A stretch of 64,000 nt of DNA from Stutzerimonas stutzeri SDM-LAC (GCF_000235745.1 NZ_AGSX01000043.1:145517-209516); one strand, 5' to 3'. Numbered from the stretch's first letter, positions 28,103-37,831 are shown. A program made the numbers and translations. Notes: generated from the letters alone by a model not told the origin.

Positions 28103-28169
28103 TGTAGTTTTACTACAAAACCGTGACCGATTCAGCCCCTTGTCGGAATTTTTCCGTAGTAAAACTACA
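28103..28169. promoter_or_regulatory. Two RpiR-family-type operators between aceE and glnE
   Basis: TGTAGTTTTACTACA (28103-28117) and CGTAGTAAAACTACA (28155-28169) are 15-base palindromic sites with centres 52 bases apart, about five helical turns. They fit the HexR-type consensus TGTART-N4-YTACA, the second with one mismatch. RccR, an RpiR-family regulator responding to KDPG, is known to control aceE in pseudomonads, so RccR or HexR is the likely ligand protein. This assignment is inference from the motif. Confidence 0.65.
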
Positions 28170-28266
28170 TTCGCAGCGGCTCCGTTGGACGGCTGACTCC
28201 GATGTCAGGGCCCAATTCCGGGCGTTCTCGCTATCCTTCTGGCCGGTCTTGCACAAAGGAACATTC

Positions 28267-31212
28267 ATGAGTTTGCCATTGCTGGTTGCATTGCCGACGT
28301 CGCTCCAATCGTTGGTCACCCGTGCCGAGGAGACGTTCCTCGACTCCCTGCGCGGCTCATCAGAACGGGCTGAACAGGTATTTTCAGCATGGCCAGCGAC
28401 TCGCCGTGAGGCCTTCGGTCGGGTTTGTGCCGCCAGCGACTTCGTCAGCGAACAGGTTAGCCGAGAACCCGAGATGCTGCTGCAACTGGCCGAAAGCGGG
28501 TTGCTGGAACGACCGCTAAAGCCTGGCGAAATGCGCGCGGCGCTCGCCGAGCTGCTCGACGATTGCATTGATGAGGACAGTCTGGCCCGCCGGCTACGGC
28601 GGTTTCGCAACCGCCAGCAGGTGCGAATCATCTGGCGTGATCTGACTCGACAGGCCGATCTGGCCGAGACCTGCGGCGATTTGTCCGACATGGCTGATGC
28701 CTGTATCGATCTCGCCTATCAATGGTTGTACGAGCGCCAGTGCGAACAGTTTGGCGTTCCGACTGGCCGGCGCAGTGGCGATGCCCAGCATATGGTTGTG
28801 CTCGGCATGGGCAAGCTGGGCGCGCATGAGCTGAATCTGTCTTCGGATATCGACCTGATTTTCGGTTACCCGGAAGGCGGCGAGACCGTCGGGGCGAAGC
28901 GTTGCCTGGATAACCAGGAATTCTTCGTGCGCCTCGGGCAGCGGCTGATCAAAGCACTCGACGCGCCGACCGTCGATGGTTTTGTCTTCCGTGTCGACAT
29001 GCGGCTGCGGCCCTATGGCTCGTCCGGTTCGCTGGTGCTCAGCTTCAATGCGCTGGAGCAGTACTACCAGGACCAGGGGCGCGACTGGGAGCGCTACGCG
29101 ATGATCAAGGCGCGCGTAGTCGGCGGCGACAAGGCCGCCGGCAAGCAGTTGCTGGAGATGCTCAGGCCCTTCGTTTACCGACGCTACCTCGATTTTTCCG
29201 CGATCGATGCGCTGCGCACCATGAAACAGTTGATCCAGCAGGAAGTGCGGCGCAAGGGGATGGCCGCCAACATCAAGCTGGGCTCCGGCGGTATTCGCGA
29301 GGTGGAGTTCATCGCTCAGGCTTTCCAGCTCATCCACGGCGGGCGAGACCTGAGCCTGCAGCAGCGGCCCTTACTAAAAGTGCTGACAACTCTGGCGGGG
29401 CAGGGCTATCTGCCGACTGCTGCCGTAGAAGAGTTGCGCGAAGGCTATGAATTTCTGCGCTACACCGAGCATGCACTGCAGGCCATCGATGATCGCCAGA
29501 CGCAGATGCTGCCAGAGAATCAAATTGATTGTGATCGCGTCGCCCTGATCATGGGCTTCGATGACTGGGAGGCCTTTCATCAGCAGCTGCTGTATTGGCG
29601 TGGGCGGGTCGATTGGCATTTCCGCCAGGTGATTGCCGATCCCGATGAAGACGAAAGTGCCGAAGCCGAATCGCTGGTGGGCGGCGAGTGGTTGCCGTTG
29701 TGGGAGCAGGATTGGGACGAGGAATTCGCCTGCCGTCAGTTGAGCGACGCGGGTTTTCGCGATGGCCAGGGCGCCTGCCAGCGTCTCGCTGCCCTGCGTA
29801 GCGCCAATCAGGTGCGAACCATGCAACGTCTTGGGCGCGAGCGTCTGGATGCGTTCATTCCTCGGTTGCTGGCTCAGGCGGTCGAACAGGATGACCCGGA
29901 CCTGGTGCTGGAGCGCGTGCTGCCGTTGGTTGAGGCGGTCGCACGCCGTTCCGCCTATCTGGTGCTGCTGACGGAAAATCCGGGCGCGTTGCAGCGGCTC
30001 CTCGAACTTTGTGCCGGAAGCCCCTGGATCGCCGAGCAGATCGCCCGCTTCCCGTTGCTGCTCGACGAGCTGCTCAATGCCGGGCGGCTGTTCAGCCCGC
30101 CACAGGCGCCGGAACTCGCCGCCGAGCTACGCGAGCGGCTGGCACGCATTCCCGAGGACGATCTCGAGCAGCAAATGGAAGCGTTGCGCCATTTCAAGCT
30201 GGCGCACCGTTTACGTGTCGCGGCATCCGAGATCGCCGGTACTTTGCCGCTGATGAAAGTCAGTGACTACCTGACCTGGCTGGCCGAGGCCAATCTCGAA
30301 GAGGTGCTGGCCCTGGCCTGGCGGCACACCGTCGCGCGGCACGGCCAGCCGCAGCGTGCCGACGGTTCGCTGTGCGATCCGGCCTTCGTCATCGTTGGCT
30401 ACGGTAAGGTCGGCGGCATTGAGCTGGGCCACGGTTCCGACCTGGATCTGGTGTTCATCCATGACGGCGACCCGAACGCCGAAACCGACGGCGCCAAACC
30501 CATCGATGGCGCGCAGTTCTTCACTCGCCTGGGTCAGCGCATCATTCATCTGCTGACCACCCAGACGACCTCAGGGCAGCTCTACGAGGTCGACATGCGT
30601 CTTCGTCCGTCAGGTGCATCCGGCCTGCTGGTCAGCTCGCTGGGCGCCTTTGGTCGCTACCAGAGCGACGAGGCCTGGACGTGGGAGCATCAGGCGCTGG
30701 TGCGTGCTCGAGTGCTGGTGGGCTGCCCTCAGTTGGAAGCGGATTTCGAAAAAGTCCGCGCTTCGGTGCTCGGGCGCGCGCGTGATCTTGAACAGCTGCG
30801 TGGCGAGGTCAGCGAGATGCGCGCCAAGATGCGCGACAACCTCGGCACTCGCACCACTCAGGCGGGCACGGCTGAAAAGGCGTTCCTGGCCGATGGCGAG
30901 TTCAATCTCAAGCAGGACGCCGGTGGTATCGTCGATATCGAATTTATGGTGCAATACGCGGCTTTGGCGTGGTCGCACCAGCATCCGCAGCTGCTGCGCT
31001 ACACCGACAATATCCGCATCCTCGACGGGTTGGAGCAGGCCGGGTTGATGACCGGCGATGAGGTTCGGCTGCTGCAGGACGCCTACAAGGCATACCGCGC
31101 TGTGGCTCACCGGCAATCACTGCAGAAACTGCCTGGCGTTGTGAGCGGGGATCAATTTCATGACGAGCGTCGCGCGGTGATGCACATCTGGCGTGAGCTG
31201 GGGCTCAGCTGA
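28267..31212 (+). CDS. glnE: Bifunctional glutamine synthetase adenylyltransferase/adenylyl-removing enzyme GlnE
   Basis: A 981-residue enzyme that switches glutamine synthetase off (adenylylation) and on (deadenylylation) according to nitrogen state, signalled by PII. Two nucleotidyltransferase domains are visible: GMGKLGAHELNLSSDIDLIF near residue 180 (removing activity) and GYGKVGGIELGHGSDLDLVF near residue 712 (adding activity). ATG 28267 has AAAGGA upstream and gives the usual length; the frame is open for 48 codons before it. It is divergent from aceE. Confidence 0.96.
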   Translation: MSLPLLVALPTSLQSLVTRAEETFLDSLRGSSERAEQVFSAWPATRREAFGRVCAASDFVSEQVSREPEMLLQLAESGLLERPLKPGEMRAALAELLDDCIDEDSLARRLRRFRNRQQVRIIWRDLTRQADLAETCGDLSDMADACIDLAYQWLYERQCEQFGVPTGRRSGDAQHMVVLGMGKLGAHELNLSSDIDLIFGYPEGGETVGAKRCLDNQEFFVRLGQRLIKALDAPTVDGFVFRVDMRLRPYGSSGSLVLSFNALEQYYQDQGRDWERYAMIKARVVGGDKAAGKQLLEMLRPFVYRRYLDFSAIDALRTMKQLIQQEVRRKGMAANIKLGSGGIREVEFIAQAFQLIHGGRDLSLQQRPLLKVLTTLAGQGYLPTAAVEELREGYEFLRYTEHALQAIDDRQTQMLPENQIDCDRVALIMGFDDWEAFHQQLLYWRGRVDWHFRQVIADPDEDESAEAESLVGGEWLPLWEQDWDEEFACRQLSDAGFRDGQGACQRLAALRSANQVRTMQRLGRERLDAFIPRLLAQAVEQDDPDLVLERVLPLVEAVARRSAYLVLLTENPGALQRLLELCAGSPWIAEQIARFPLLLDELLNAGRLFSPPQAPELAAELRERLARIPEDDLEQQMEALRHFKLAHRLRVAASEIAGTLPLMKVSDYLTWLAEANLEEVLALAWRHTVARHGQPQRADGSLCDPAFVIVGYGKVGGIELGHGSDLDLVFIHDGDPNAETDGAKPIDGAQFFTRLGQRIIHLLTTQTTSGQLYEVDMRLRPSGASGLLVSSLGAFGRYQSDEAWTWEHQALVRARVLVGCPQLEADFEKVRASVLGRARDLEQLRGEVSEMRAKMRDNLGTRTTQAGTAEKAFLADGEFNLKQDAGGIVDIEFMVQYAALAWSHQHPQLLRYTDNIRILDGLEQAGLMTGDEVRLLQDAYKAYRAVAHRQSLQKLPGVVSGDQFHDERRAVMHIWRELGLS

Positions 31213-31257
31213 TCTCGTCTGTAAACACAGCATTTATCGAATTCCGAGGTGGCAACA

Positions 31258-32181
31258 ATGTCGATGGCCGATCGTGATGGCGTGATCTGGTATGACGGTG
31301 AGATGGTGCAGTGGCGCGACGCGACCACCCATGTACTGACTCACACCCTGCATTACGGTATGGGCGTCTTCGAAGGCGTGCGCGCCTACAACACGCCAGC
31401 CGGTACTGCGATCTTCCGCCTGCAGGCGCATACCGATCGCCTGTTCGACTCGGCGCACATCATGAACATGAAGATGCCGTACTCGAAAGAGGAAATTAAC
31501 GAGGCCACCCGCGCTGCCGTTCGTGAAAACAATCTCGAAAGCGCCTATATCCGGCCGATGGTCTTCTACGGATCAGAGGGCATGGGGCTGCGCGCCAGCG
31601 GTCTGAAAGTGCACGTGATCGTCGCCGCCTGGCACTGGGGTGCCTACATGGGCGACGAAGCGCTGGAGGTCGGTATCAAGGTCCGCACCAGTTCCTTCAC
31701 CCGGCACCACGTCAACATCAGCATGACCCGCGCCAAATCCAACGGGGCGTATATCAACTCGATGCTGGCGCTGCAGGAAGCGATCTCCGGCGGTGCTGAC
31801 GAGGCGCTGATGCTGGATCCGGAAGGTTATGTGGCCGAGGGATCAGGCGAGAACATCTTCATTATCAAGGATGGCGTGATCTACACCCCGGAGGTCACCG
31901 CCTGCCTCAACGGCATTACCCGTGGCACCGTACTGACCTTGGCCGACGAGCTGGGTATCAAGGTGGTCGAGAAGCGCATCACCCGCGATGAGGTCTATAT
32001 CGCCGACGAGGCCTTCTTCACCGGTACTGCTGCTGAAGTTACCCCGATCCGTGAAGTCGACGGCCGCAATATTGGCCTTGGCCGTCGCGGCCCGGTCACC
32101 GAGCGCATCCAGAAGGCATACTTCGATCTGGTCTCTGGCAAAACCGATGCGCACGCTGAATGGCGGACCCTGGTGGGCTAA
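31258..32181 (+). CDS. ilvE: Branched-chain amino acid aminotransferase IlvE
   Basis: A 307-residue PLP fold-type IV transaminase, the last step of valine, leucine and isoleucine synthesis. THTLHYGMGVFEGVRAY, the PLP lysine in SMTRAKSNGAYINSM, and AEGSGENIFI with ITRGTVL are the class IV signatures. ATG 31258 follows GAGG at good spacing; a GTG nine bases earlier is less likely. It lies between glnE and waaF, the same order as P. aeruginosa PA5014-PA5012. A short imperfect inverted repeat follows but no clear terminator. Confidence 0.95.
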   Translation: MSMADRDGVIWYDGEMVQWRDATTHVLTHTLHYGMGVFEGVRAYNTPAGTAIFRLQAHTDRLFDSAHIMNMKMPYSKEEINEATRAAVRENNLESAYIRPMVFYGSEGMGLRASGLKVHVIVAAWHWGAYMGDEALEVGIKVRTSSFTRHHVNISMTRAKSNGAYINSMLALQEAISGGADEALMLDPEGYVAEGSGENIFIIKDGVIYTPEVTACLNGITRGTVLTLADELGIKVVEKRITRDEVYIADEAFFTGTAAEVTPIREVDGRNIGLGRRGPVTERIQKAYFDLVSGKTDAHAEWRTLVG

Positions 32182-32256
32182 AGGCTCTAGGCTGAAGGCT
32201 GGACGAGGTGCTTCTTCGTTCAACCTTCAATCCTCCAGCCTCTGGCGGCTCTTGTT

Positions 32257-33291
32257 ATGAATATTCTGATTGTGGGTCCTAGCTGGGTCGGCGACATGGT
32301 GATGGCGCAGACGTTGTTCGTCTGCCTGAGGCAACGCCATCCCGACTGCCAGATCGACGTGCTCGCCCCGGAGTGGAGCCGGCCGATCCTCGAGCGCATG
32401 CCCGAGGTTCGTGAGGCGCTGAGTTTTCCGGTGGGGCACGGCGTGCTCGACATGGCGACCCGGCGAACCATTGCGCAGAGCCTGCGCGGGCGTTACCAGC
32501 AGGCAATCCTGCTGCCCAACTCGCTGAAATCGGCGCTGGTGCCATTCTTTGCCGGCATCCCGAAACGCACCGGCTGGCGTGGCGAGATGCGCTTCGGCCT
32601 GCTCAACGACATGCGCAAGCTGGATAAACAACGCTATCCGCTGATGATCGAGCGCTTCATGGCGCTGGCCTTCGAGCCTGGCGTTGAGCTGCCCGAGACT
32701 TATCCGAAGCCCTCCTTGCGTATCGTCGAAGAGACTCGCGATGCTGCGTTGGCGCGTTTCGGGCTTGCGTTAGATCGCCCGGTGCTGGCGCTTTGCCCCG
32801 GTGCCGAGTTTGGTGAATCCAAGCGTTGGCCGGCCGCGCATTTCGCCAAAGTCGCGGAAGCGAAGATTCGTGAAGGCTGGCAGATATGGTTGTTCGGTTC
32901 GAAGAACGACCACGCTGTCGGCGAGGAGATCCTGCAGGCGTTGATTCCCGGATTGCGTGAAGAAGCCCTGAACCTGGCCGGCGAAACCAGCCTGGCTGAG
33001 GCGATCGATCTGCTCTCCTGCGCCGATGCGGTGGTTTCCAACGATTCGGGTCTGATGCACGTCGCCGCCGCCCTCGCGCGGCCGCTGGTTTCCGTCTATG
33101 GCTCGACGTCACCGGCCTTCACGCCGCCTTTGTCCGACCAGGTTGAGATCGTGCGCCTGGGGCTCGACTGCAGTCCCTGTTTCGATCGAACCTGCCGTTT
33201 CGGTCATAACAACTGCATGCGCGAACTTGAGCCGCGTTTGGTCATCGAGGCGCTGGGGCGCCTGGTACCGCAGTCGGTCGAGGTGCGCTGA
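32257..33291 (+). CDS. waaF: ADP-heptose:LPS heptosyltransferase II WaaF
   Basis: A 344-residue GT9 glycosyltransferase that adds the second heptose of the LPS inner core on the cytoplasmic face of the inner membrane. MNILIVGPSWVGDMVMAQTL is the WaaF start. LCPGAEFGESKRWPAAHFA and SNDSGLMHVAAALARPLVSV form the ADP-heptose binding site. It is the first gene of the core operon. Its stop (TGA) is directly followed by the waaC start. Confidence 0.96.
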   Translation: MNILIVGPSWVGDMVMAQTLFVCLRQRHPDCQIDVLAPEWSRPILERMPEVREALSFPVGHGVLDMATRRTIAQSLRGRYQQAILLPNSLKSALVPFFAGIPKRTGWRGEMRFGLLNDMRKLDKQRYPLMIERFMALAFEPGVELPETYPKPSLRIVEETRDAALARFGLALDRPVLALCPGAEFGESKRWPAAHFAKVAEAKIREGWQIWLFGSKNDHAVGEEILQALIPGLREEALNLAGETSLAEAIDLLSCADAVVSNDSGLMHVAAALARPLVSVYGSTSPAFTPPLSDQVEIVRLGLDCSPCFDRTCRFGHNNCMRELEPRLVIEALGRLVPQSVEVR

Positions 33292-34293
33292 GTGAGGGTT
33301 TTGCTGGTCAAGACCTCCTCGCTGGGTGACGTGGTCCACACGCTTCCGGCGCTGACCGATGCACAGCGCGCCATTCCGGGCATTCAAATCGACTGGGTCG
33401 TGGAGGAGGGGTTCGCTGAGATTCCTGCCTGGCATCCGGCGGTTACGCAGGTGATTCCGGTAGCGGTTCGGCGCTGGCGCAAGCATCCTCTGCAAACCCT
33501 TCGTTCCGGTGAGTGGCGGCGTTTCAAGGCGCGACTGCGTGAGACCCGTTACGATCTGGTGATTGAAGCTCAGGGGCTGTTGAAGAGCGCCTGGTTGACA
33601 CGCTACGTCAAGGCACCGGTCTCAGGTTTTGATCGCGACTCGATACGTGAGCCGCTGGCGTCGCGTTTCTATGATCGATGCCATGCCGTGCCGCGGGACC
33701 AACATGCGATCGAGCGGGTGCGTCAGCTGTTTGCCCAGGCGCTTGGCTACACAGCTCCGGAAACGGTCGCCGACTACGGACTGGACCGCAGCCAGTTGGC
33801 TGCACCGGGCGAGCAACCGTATTTGCTCTTCCTGCATGGCACTACCTGGCCAAGCAAGCATTGGCCAGAGCGCTACTGGCGCGAACTGGCCGAGCGTATG
33901 AGCGAGTTCGGTTGGGCGATCCGCTTGCCGTGGGGCAATGCCGAGGAGAAGGCCCGCGCCGAACGAATCGCCAAAGAGCTGCCGGGCGCTTCTGTATTGC
34001 CCAGACTCAATCTGGGTGGTGTCGCCAAAGTTGTAGCCGGGGCGCGTGCCTGTGTAGCGGTGGATACGGGGCTCGGTCATCTCGCCGCAGCCTTGGACGT
34101 TCCGAGCATTTCGCTTTATGGGCCCACGCTGCCCGGCCGCGTCGGTGCGTACGGCCGTTCCCAAATACACCTGTGCGCGCCCGGGCCGAACGCCGGCAAA
34201 GGGGATCGCCACAAACCCTGTTTCGACGAGCTGCCTCCTGAGCGCGTCGCAAGTGAACTCAAGGCCCTGTTGCGGTCATCGGAGACGCCCTGA
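33292..34293 (+). CDS. waaC: LPS heptosyltransferase I WaaC
   Basis: A 333-residue GT9 enzyme that attaches the first L-glycero-D-manno-heptose to Kdo. MRVLLVKTSSLGDVVHTLPA, FLHGTTWPSKHWPERYW and VDTGLGHLAAALDVPSISLY are the family motifs. It starts with GTG immediately after the waaF stop. Its stop overlaps the waaG start by one base (TGATG). Both features indicate tight coupling in the operon. Confidence 0.96.
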   Translation: MRVLLVKTSSLGDVVHTLPALTDAQRAIPGIQIDWVVEEGFAEIPAWHPAVTQVIPVAVRRWRKHPLQTLRSGEWRRFKARLRETRYDLVIEAQGLLKSAWLTRYVKAPVSGFDRDSIREPLASRFYDRCHAVPRDQHAIERVRQLFAQALGYTAPETVADYGLDRSQLAAPGEQPYLLFLHGTTWPSKHWPERYWRELAERMSEFGWAIRLPWGNAEEKARAERIAKELPGASVLPRLNLGGVAKVVAGARACVAVDTGLGHLAAALDVPSISLYGPTLPGRVGAYGRSQIHLCAPGPNAGKGDRHKPCFDELPPERVASELKALLRSSETP

Positions 34294-35414
34294 TGCAGCT
34301 GGCCTTCATCCTCTATAAGTATTTCCCGTTCGGCGGCCTGCAGCGTGACTTCATGCGCATCGCGCTGGAATGCCAGCGCCGTGGTCATGCAGTCCGGGTT
34401 TACGCGATGATTTGGGAAGGCGAAGTGCCCGCTGGTTTCGAGGTGCTGATCGCGCCGGTCAAAGCGATCTTCAACCACACCCGCAATGAGCGTTTTACCG
34501 ACTGGGTCGAAGCCGATCTGGCGCAGCGCCCGGTTGATCGTGTGATCGGCTTCAACAAGATGCCAGGGCTGGACGTGTACTACGCCGCCGACCCTTGCTT
34601 CGAGGACAAGGCGCAGACCCTGCGCAACCCGATCTACCGGCGCTGGGGCCGCTACAAGCACTTCGCCGAGTACGAGCGCGCGGTCTTTGCGCCGCAGTCG
34701 AAGACCGAGATCCTGATGATCTCCGAGGTGCAGCAGCCGCTGTTCGTGAAGCATTACGCTACACCGACCGAGCGGTTCCATCTGCTGCCGCCGGGCATCG
34801 CTCAGGATCGACGGGCGCCATCCAATACCACTGAGATTCGGGCCGATTTCCGCCGTGAGTTCAAGCTTGAGGATGACGACCTTCTGCTGGTGCAGATCGG
34901 TTCCGGCTTCAAGACCAAGGGGCTCGATCGCAGCCTGAGAGCCGTTGCGTCACTGCCTCGCGAATTGAAGAAGCGAACTCGCCTGTTCGTCATTGGCCAG
35001 GACGACCCCAAATCGTTCCAAATGCAAGCCAAAACACTGGGAGTATCCGCTCAGGTCGAGTTTCTCAAAGGCCGCAGCGACATCCCGCGTTTTCTCCTCG
35101 GAGCCGACCTGCTGATCCATCCGGCCTACAACGAGAACACCGGTACCGTGCTGCTGGAAGCGTTGGTCGCGGGGTTGCCGGTGCTGGTGACGGATGTCTG
35201 TGGTTACGCCTACTACATTGAAGATGCCGATTGTGGCCGGGTGGTGCCCAGCCCGTTCGAGCAAACCACGCTGGATCGTATGCTGGAGCAGATGCTGGCC
35301 GACGATGAGCAGCGGGCCCTCTGGAGTCGAAATGGCTTGGCCTATGCTGACAGCGCTGACCTCTACTCGATGCCGCAGAAGGCCGCCGACGTAATCCTGG
35401 CGGAGCGCCCATGA
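34293..35414 (+). CDS. waaG: LPS glucosyltransferase I WaaG
   Basis: A 373-residue GT4 enzyme that adds the first hexose to heptose II of the LPS core. MQLAFILYKYFPFGGLQRDF is the acceptor-side N-terminus. HPAYNENTGTVLLEALVAGL carries the GT4 donor-site glutamates. The start overlaps the waaC stop. A REP half-unit lies between it and waaP. Confidence 0.95.
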   Translation: MQLAFILYKYFPFGGLQRDFMRIALECQRRGHAVRVYAMIWEGEVPAGFEVLIAPVKAIFNHTRNERFTDWVEADLAQRPVDRVIGFNKMPGLDVYYAADPCFEDKAQTLRNPIYRRWGRYKHFAEYERAVFAPQSKTEILMISEVQQPLFVKHYATPTERFHLLPPGIAQDRRAPSNTTEIRADFRREFKLEDDDLLLVQIGSGFKTKGLDRSLRAVASLPRELKKRTRLFVIGQDDPKSFQMQAKTLGVSAQVEFLKGRSDIPRFLLGADLLIHPAYNENTGTVLLEALVAGLPVLVTDVCGYAYYIEDADCGRVVPSPFEQTTLDRMLEQMLADDEQRALWSRNGLAYADSADLYSMPQKAADVILAERP

Positions 35415-35422
35415 ATGCCGTT

Positions 35423-35445
35423 ATAGGAGCCAGCTTGCTGGTGAT
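35423..35445. repeat. REP half-unit inside the core operon
   Basis: TAGGAGCCAGCTTGCTGGTG at 35423-35442 is the same REP family as the pair near 4.1 kb, present here as a single unit in the 118-base waaG-waaP gap. Confidence 0.7.
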
Positions 35446-35532
35446 GCGCTTGTGCAGCATCGGGCGGGTTTTAACCTGCCGAATGAACCTGATGCTCGCG
35501 CCCCAACGGTCCCGTGAGCAATGGGAGGGCGT

Positions 35533-36348
35533 ATGCGCCTGATTCTCTCGGAGCCCTTCAAGACCCTCTGGCAAGGCAAGGACCCCTTCGTCGAAGTCGA
35601 GCGCCTGCAGGGCCAGGTTTACCGCGAGCTCGAAGGCCGGCGAACCCTGCGCACCGAAGTCGACGGGCGCGGTTACTTCGTCAAGATTCATCGCGGCATC
35701 GGCTGGGGTGAAATCGTCAAGAACCTCTCTACCGCCAAGCTGCCGGTACTTGGCGCCGGGCAAGAGTGGCGCGCCATCCAGCGACTGCATGAGGTCGGCG
35801 TGCCGACAATGACGGCCGTGGCCTACGGTGAGCGTGGCATCAATCCTGCGACGCAGCATTCGTTCATCATCACTGAAGAGCTGGCGCCAACGGTCAGTCT
35901 TGAGGACTTTAGCGCCGACTGGTCGCAAAACCCGCCCGAGCCAAGGCTCAAGTGGGCGCTAATTGATGAGGTGGCGCGCATGACTGGCGACATGCACCGT
36001 GCCGGCGTGAATCACCGCGACTGCTATATCTGCCACTTTTTGCTTCATACCGACAAGCAAGTTACGGCTGATCATTTTCGTCTTTCGCTGATCGACCTGC
36101 ACCGCGCCCAGGCCCGCAGCACCACACCGCCCCGCTGGCGCGACAAAGACCTAGCCGGGGTGTACTTCTCGGCCTTGAATATCGGCCTGACCCACCGCGA
36201 CAAGCTGCGCTTCCTAAAGCGGTATTTCCGCAAACCGCTGCGGGATGTACTGCGCGATGAGGCCGCTTTGTTGGCCTGGCTGGCAGCCAAGGCCGCAAAG
36301 CTGCAGACTCGCTATGACCGCAAATACGCGCCGGGTACACAAGGGTGA
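35533..36348 (+). CDS. waaP: LPS heptose I kinase WaaP
   Basis: A 271-residue kinase-fold protein that phosphorylates heptose I in the inner core, essential in P. aeruginosa for LPS export. RTEVDGRGYFVKIHRGIGWG contains the ATP-site lysine. The catalytic loop is NHRDCYICHFLL (Asp present), and LIDLHRAQ holds the metal-binding Asp. GGAGG at 35524-35528 fixes ATG 35533; the earlier ATG at 35521 is upstream of that site. It overlaps the next kinase gene by four bases. Confidence 0.95.
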   Translation: MRLILSEPFKTLWQGKDPFVEVERLQGQVYRELEGRRTLRTEVDGRGYFVKIHRGIGWGEIVKNLSTAKLPVLGAGQEWRAIQRLHEVGVPTMTAVAYGERGINPATQHSFIITEELAPTVSLEDFSADWSQNPPEPRLKWALIDEVARMTGDMHRAGVNHRDCYICHFLLHTDKQVTADHFRLSLIDLHRAQARSTTPPRWRDKDLAGVYFSALNIGLTHRDKLRFLKRYFRKPLRDVLRDEAALLAWLAAKAAKLQTRYDRKYAPGTQG

Positions 36349-37082
36349 GTGCGTGGACCGTCGTCCGTTGTGCAGATCCCGAAGCAATTGAGGCCTTCGG
36401 CAGCCTCGAGTCGGTGTTCGCGCTCCGAGGTGAGCCGATTGCCCGGGACCCATTGTCCGAAGTCATCCGGGTCGAGCATGACGGCCTGCGCTACTACGTC
36501 AAGCGTTATTGGGCTGCCGGGAAGGGGTTGCGTCGCTATTTAGGGCGTCCGCGAGTCAAGGCGGAATGGCAGAATCTGAAGCATTTCGAGCGCTGGGGGA
36601 TACCCGTTGCGCCGCTCGTAGCCTGGGGTATGGAGCGTCGCGCCGGCGCGTTTGTGCGAGGGGCGCTGATCACTCTGGAGGTGCCTAATACCCTGGACAT
36701 GGCGGCGATCGCGAAAAACGGAGATCCGCGTCTGTCTGATCGAGGCTGGGTTGAGCGCATCAGTCGACAGGTCGCACAGGCGACTCGGACCCTGCACGAT
36801 CACCGTTTTGCTCACAATGACCTGAAGTGGCGGAACCTGCTGGTGAACGATGCTGGCGAGCTTTTTATGATCGATTGTCCATCCGGTGACTTCTGGTGGG
36901 GGCCGTTTCTGCGGCACCGTATCGTCAAGGATCTGGCTTGTCTCGACAAAGTGGCCAAATACCATCTGAGCCGCACCCAGCGGCTGCGCTTTTACCTGCA
37001 GTACCAGCAGCGTCCACGCCTGGTGCCCGGCGATCGCGCCGTTGTCGATCAGGTGCTCAAATATTTCGAGGGACGCGAATGA
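36345..37082 (+). CDS. wapP: LPS core kinase-like protein (WapP-like)
   Basis: A 245-residue kinase-fold protein. YYVKRYW gives the ATP-binding lysine, FAHNDLKWRNLL the catalytic loop with Asp present, and FMIDCPSGDFWW the metal-site Asp. It sits where P. aeruginosa has wapP (PA5008), which adds phosphate to the inner core; the name is by position and family, from memory. It is coupled on both sides: its start overlaps the waaP stop and its stop overlaps the next start. Confidence 0.78.
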   Translation: MSAWTVVRCADPEAIEAFGSLESVFALRGEPIARDPLSEVIRVEHDGLRYYVKRYWAAGKGLRRYLGRPRVKAEWQNLKHFERWGIPVAPLVAWGMERRAGAFVRGALITLEVPNTLDMAAIAKNGDPRLSDRGWVERISRQVAQATRTLHDHRFAHNDLKWRNLLVNDAGELFMIDCPSGDFWWGPFLRHRIVKDLACLDKVAKYHLSRTQRLRFYLQYQQRPRLVPGDRAVVDQVLKYFEGRE

Positions 37083-37831
37083 GCGAGCATTTTTCCGCGA
37101 GCGACAAGGCAATCCTGCAGGTGCGTGGGCTGGATAGCTTCGATGCGCTTTGGGCGCTGCAGCTTGACTCGGTGGATGTACCGAACACAGCGCGCGGCGG
37201 CTGGAGCAGTGTTTTCCGTCTAGAACTGGGCGAGACGGCCTATTACCTCAAACGTCAGAGTAACTACCTGGCGCATACGCTGCACCGCCCGTTCGGCGAG
37301 CCGACGTTCGCCTGCGAGTTTCGTAGTATTCAGCGATACCAGCGTCTTGGCATTCCCACGTTGCAGGCGGCGTATTTCGGCGAGCGGCGCGTCGCCGGCG
37401 AGCGGCGGGCGATCCTTCTTACTCGCGCGCTGGATGGCTGGCGGGATCTGCACAGCTGGCTGGACGACTGGCGCGAGCTGGGCACGCCGGCACGCAAGAC
37501 ACTTATAGATGCTTGCGCCGAGCTTGCGCGGACCCTGCATCAGGCGGGGCAGCGCCATGGCTGCTTCTATCCCAAGCACATCTTTCTGCGTCCTGCTGGT
37601 GAGCGATTCGAGGCGTGCCTCATCGATCTGGAGAAGACCCGCCCGCTGCTTGGGCGCCGAGATCGAACGCTCGACCTCGAGGCGCTGACCCGTCGTGCGG
37701 CAGTCTGGAGTGAAGGCGAGGTGCGGCAACTGATCGAAACCTATCTTGCACACGATGCCAGAGAGTCGGCTATCGACGCCTGGCTGGAGAAAATTGCCGG
37801 TCGCCGGCAGCGCAAGGCGGGACGCACATGA
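37079..37831 (+). CDS. wapQ: InaA-family LPS core kinase-like protein (WapQ-like)
   Basis: A 250-residue protein of the InaA/LPS kinase family. YYLKRQSNY carries the ATP-site lysine. The catalytic loop reads RHGCFYPKHIFLR, so the usual HRD aspartate is replaced by Cys, as in the HGxxYxKHI pattern typical of InaA-type members, while LIDLEKTR keeps a metal-site Asp. Whether it is catalytic is open. The name follows P. aeruginosa position (PA5007). ATG 37079 overlaps the previous stop and lies behind GAGGGA; the frame is open upstream but inside the previous gene. Confidence 0.72.
   Translation: MSEHFSASDKAILQVRGLDSFDALWALQLDSVDVPNTARGGWSSVFRLELGETAYYLKRQSNYLAHTLHRPFGEPTFACEFRSIQRYQRLGIPTLQAAYFGERRVAGERRAILLTRALDGWRDLHSWLDDWRELGTPARKTLIDACAELARTLHQAGQRHGCFYPKHIFLRPAGERFEACLIDLEKTRPLLGRRDRTLDLEALTRRAAVWSEGEVRQLIETYLAHDARESAIDAWLEKIAGRRQRKAGRT

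Noticed and set aside
28123-28266. N-terminal extension of glnE
   Set aside because: It runs through the palindromic operators; the ATG at 28267 has a ribosome site and gives the normal family length.
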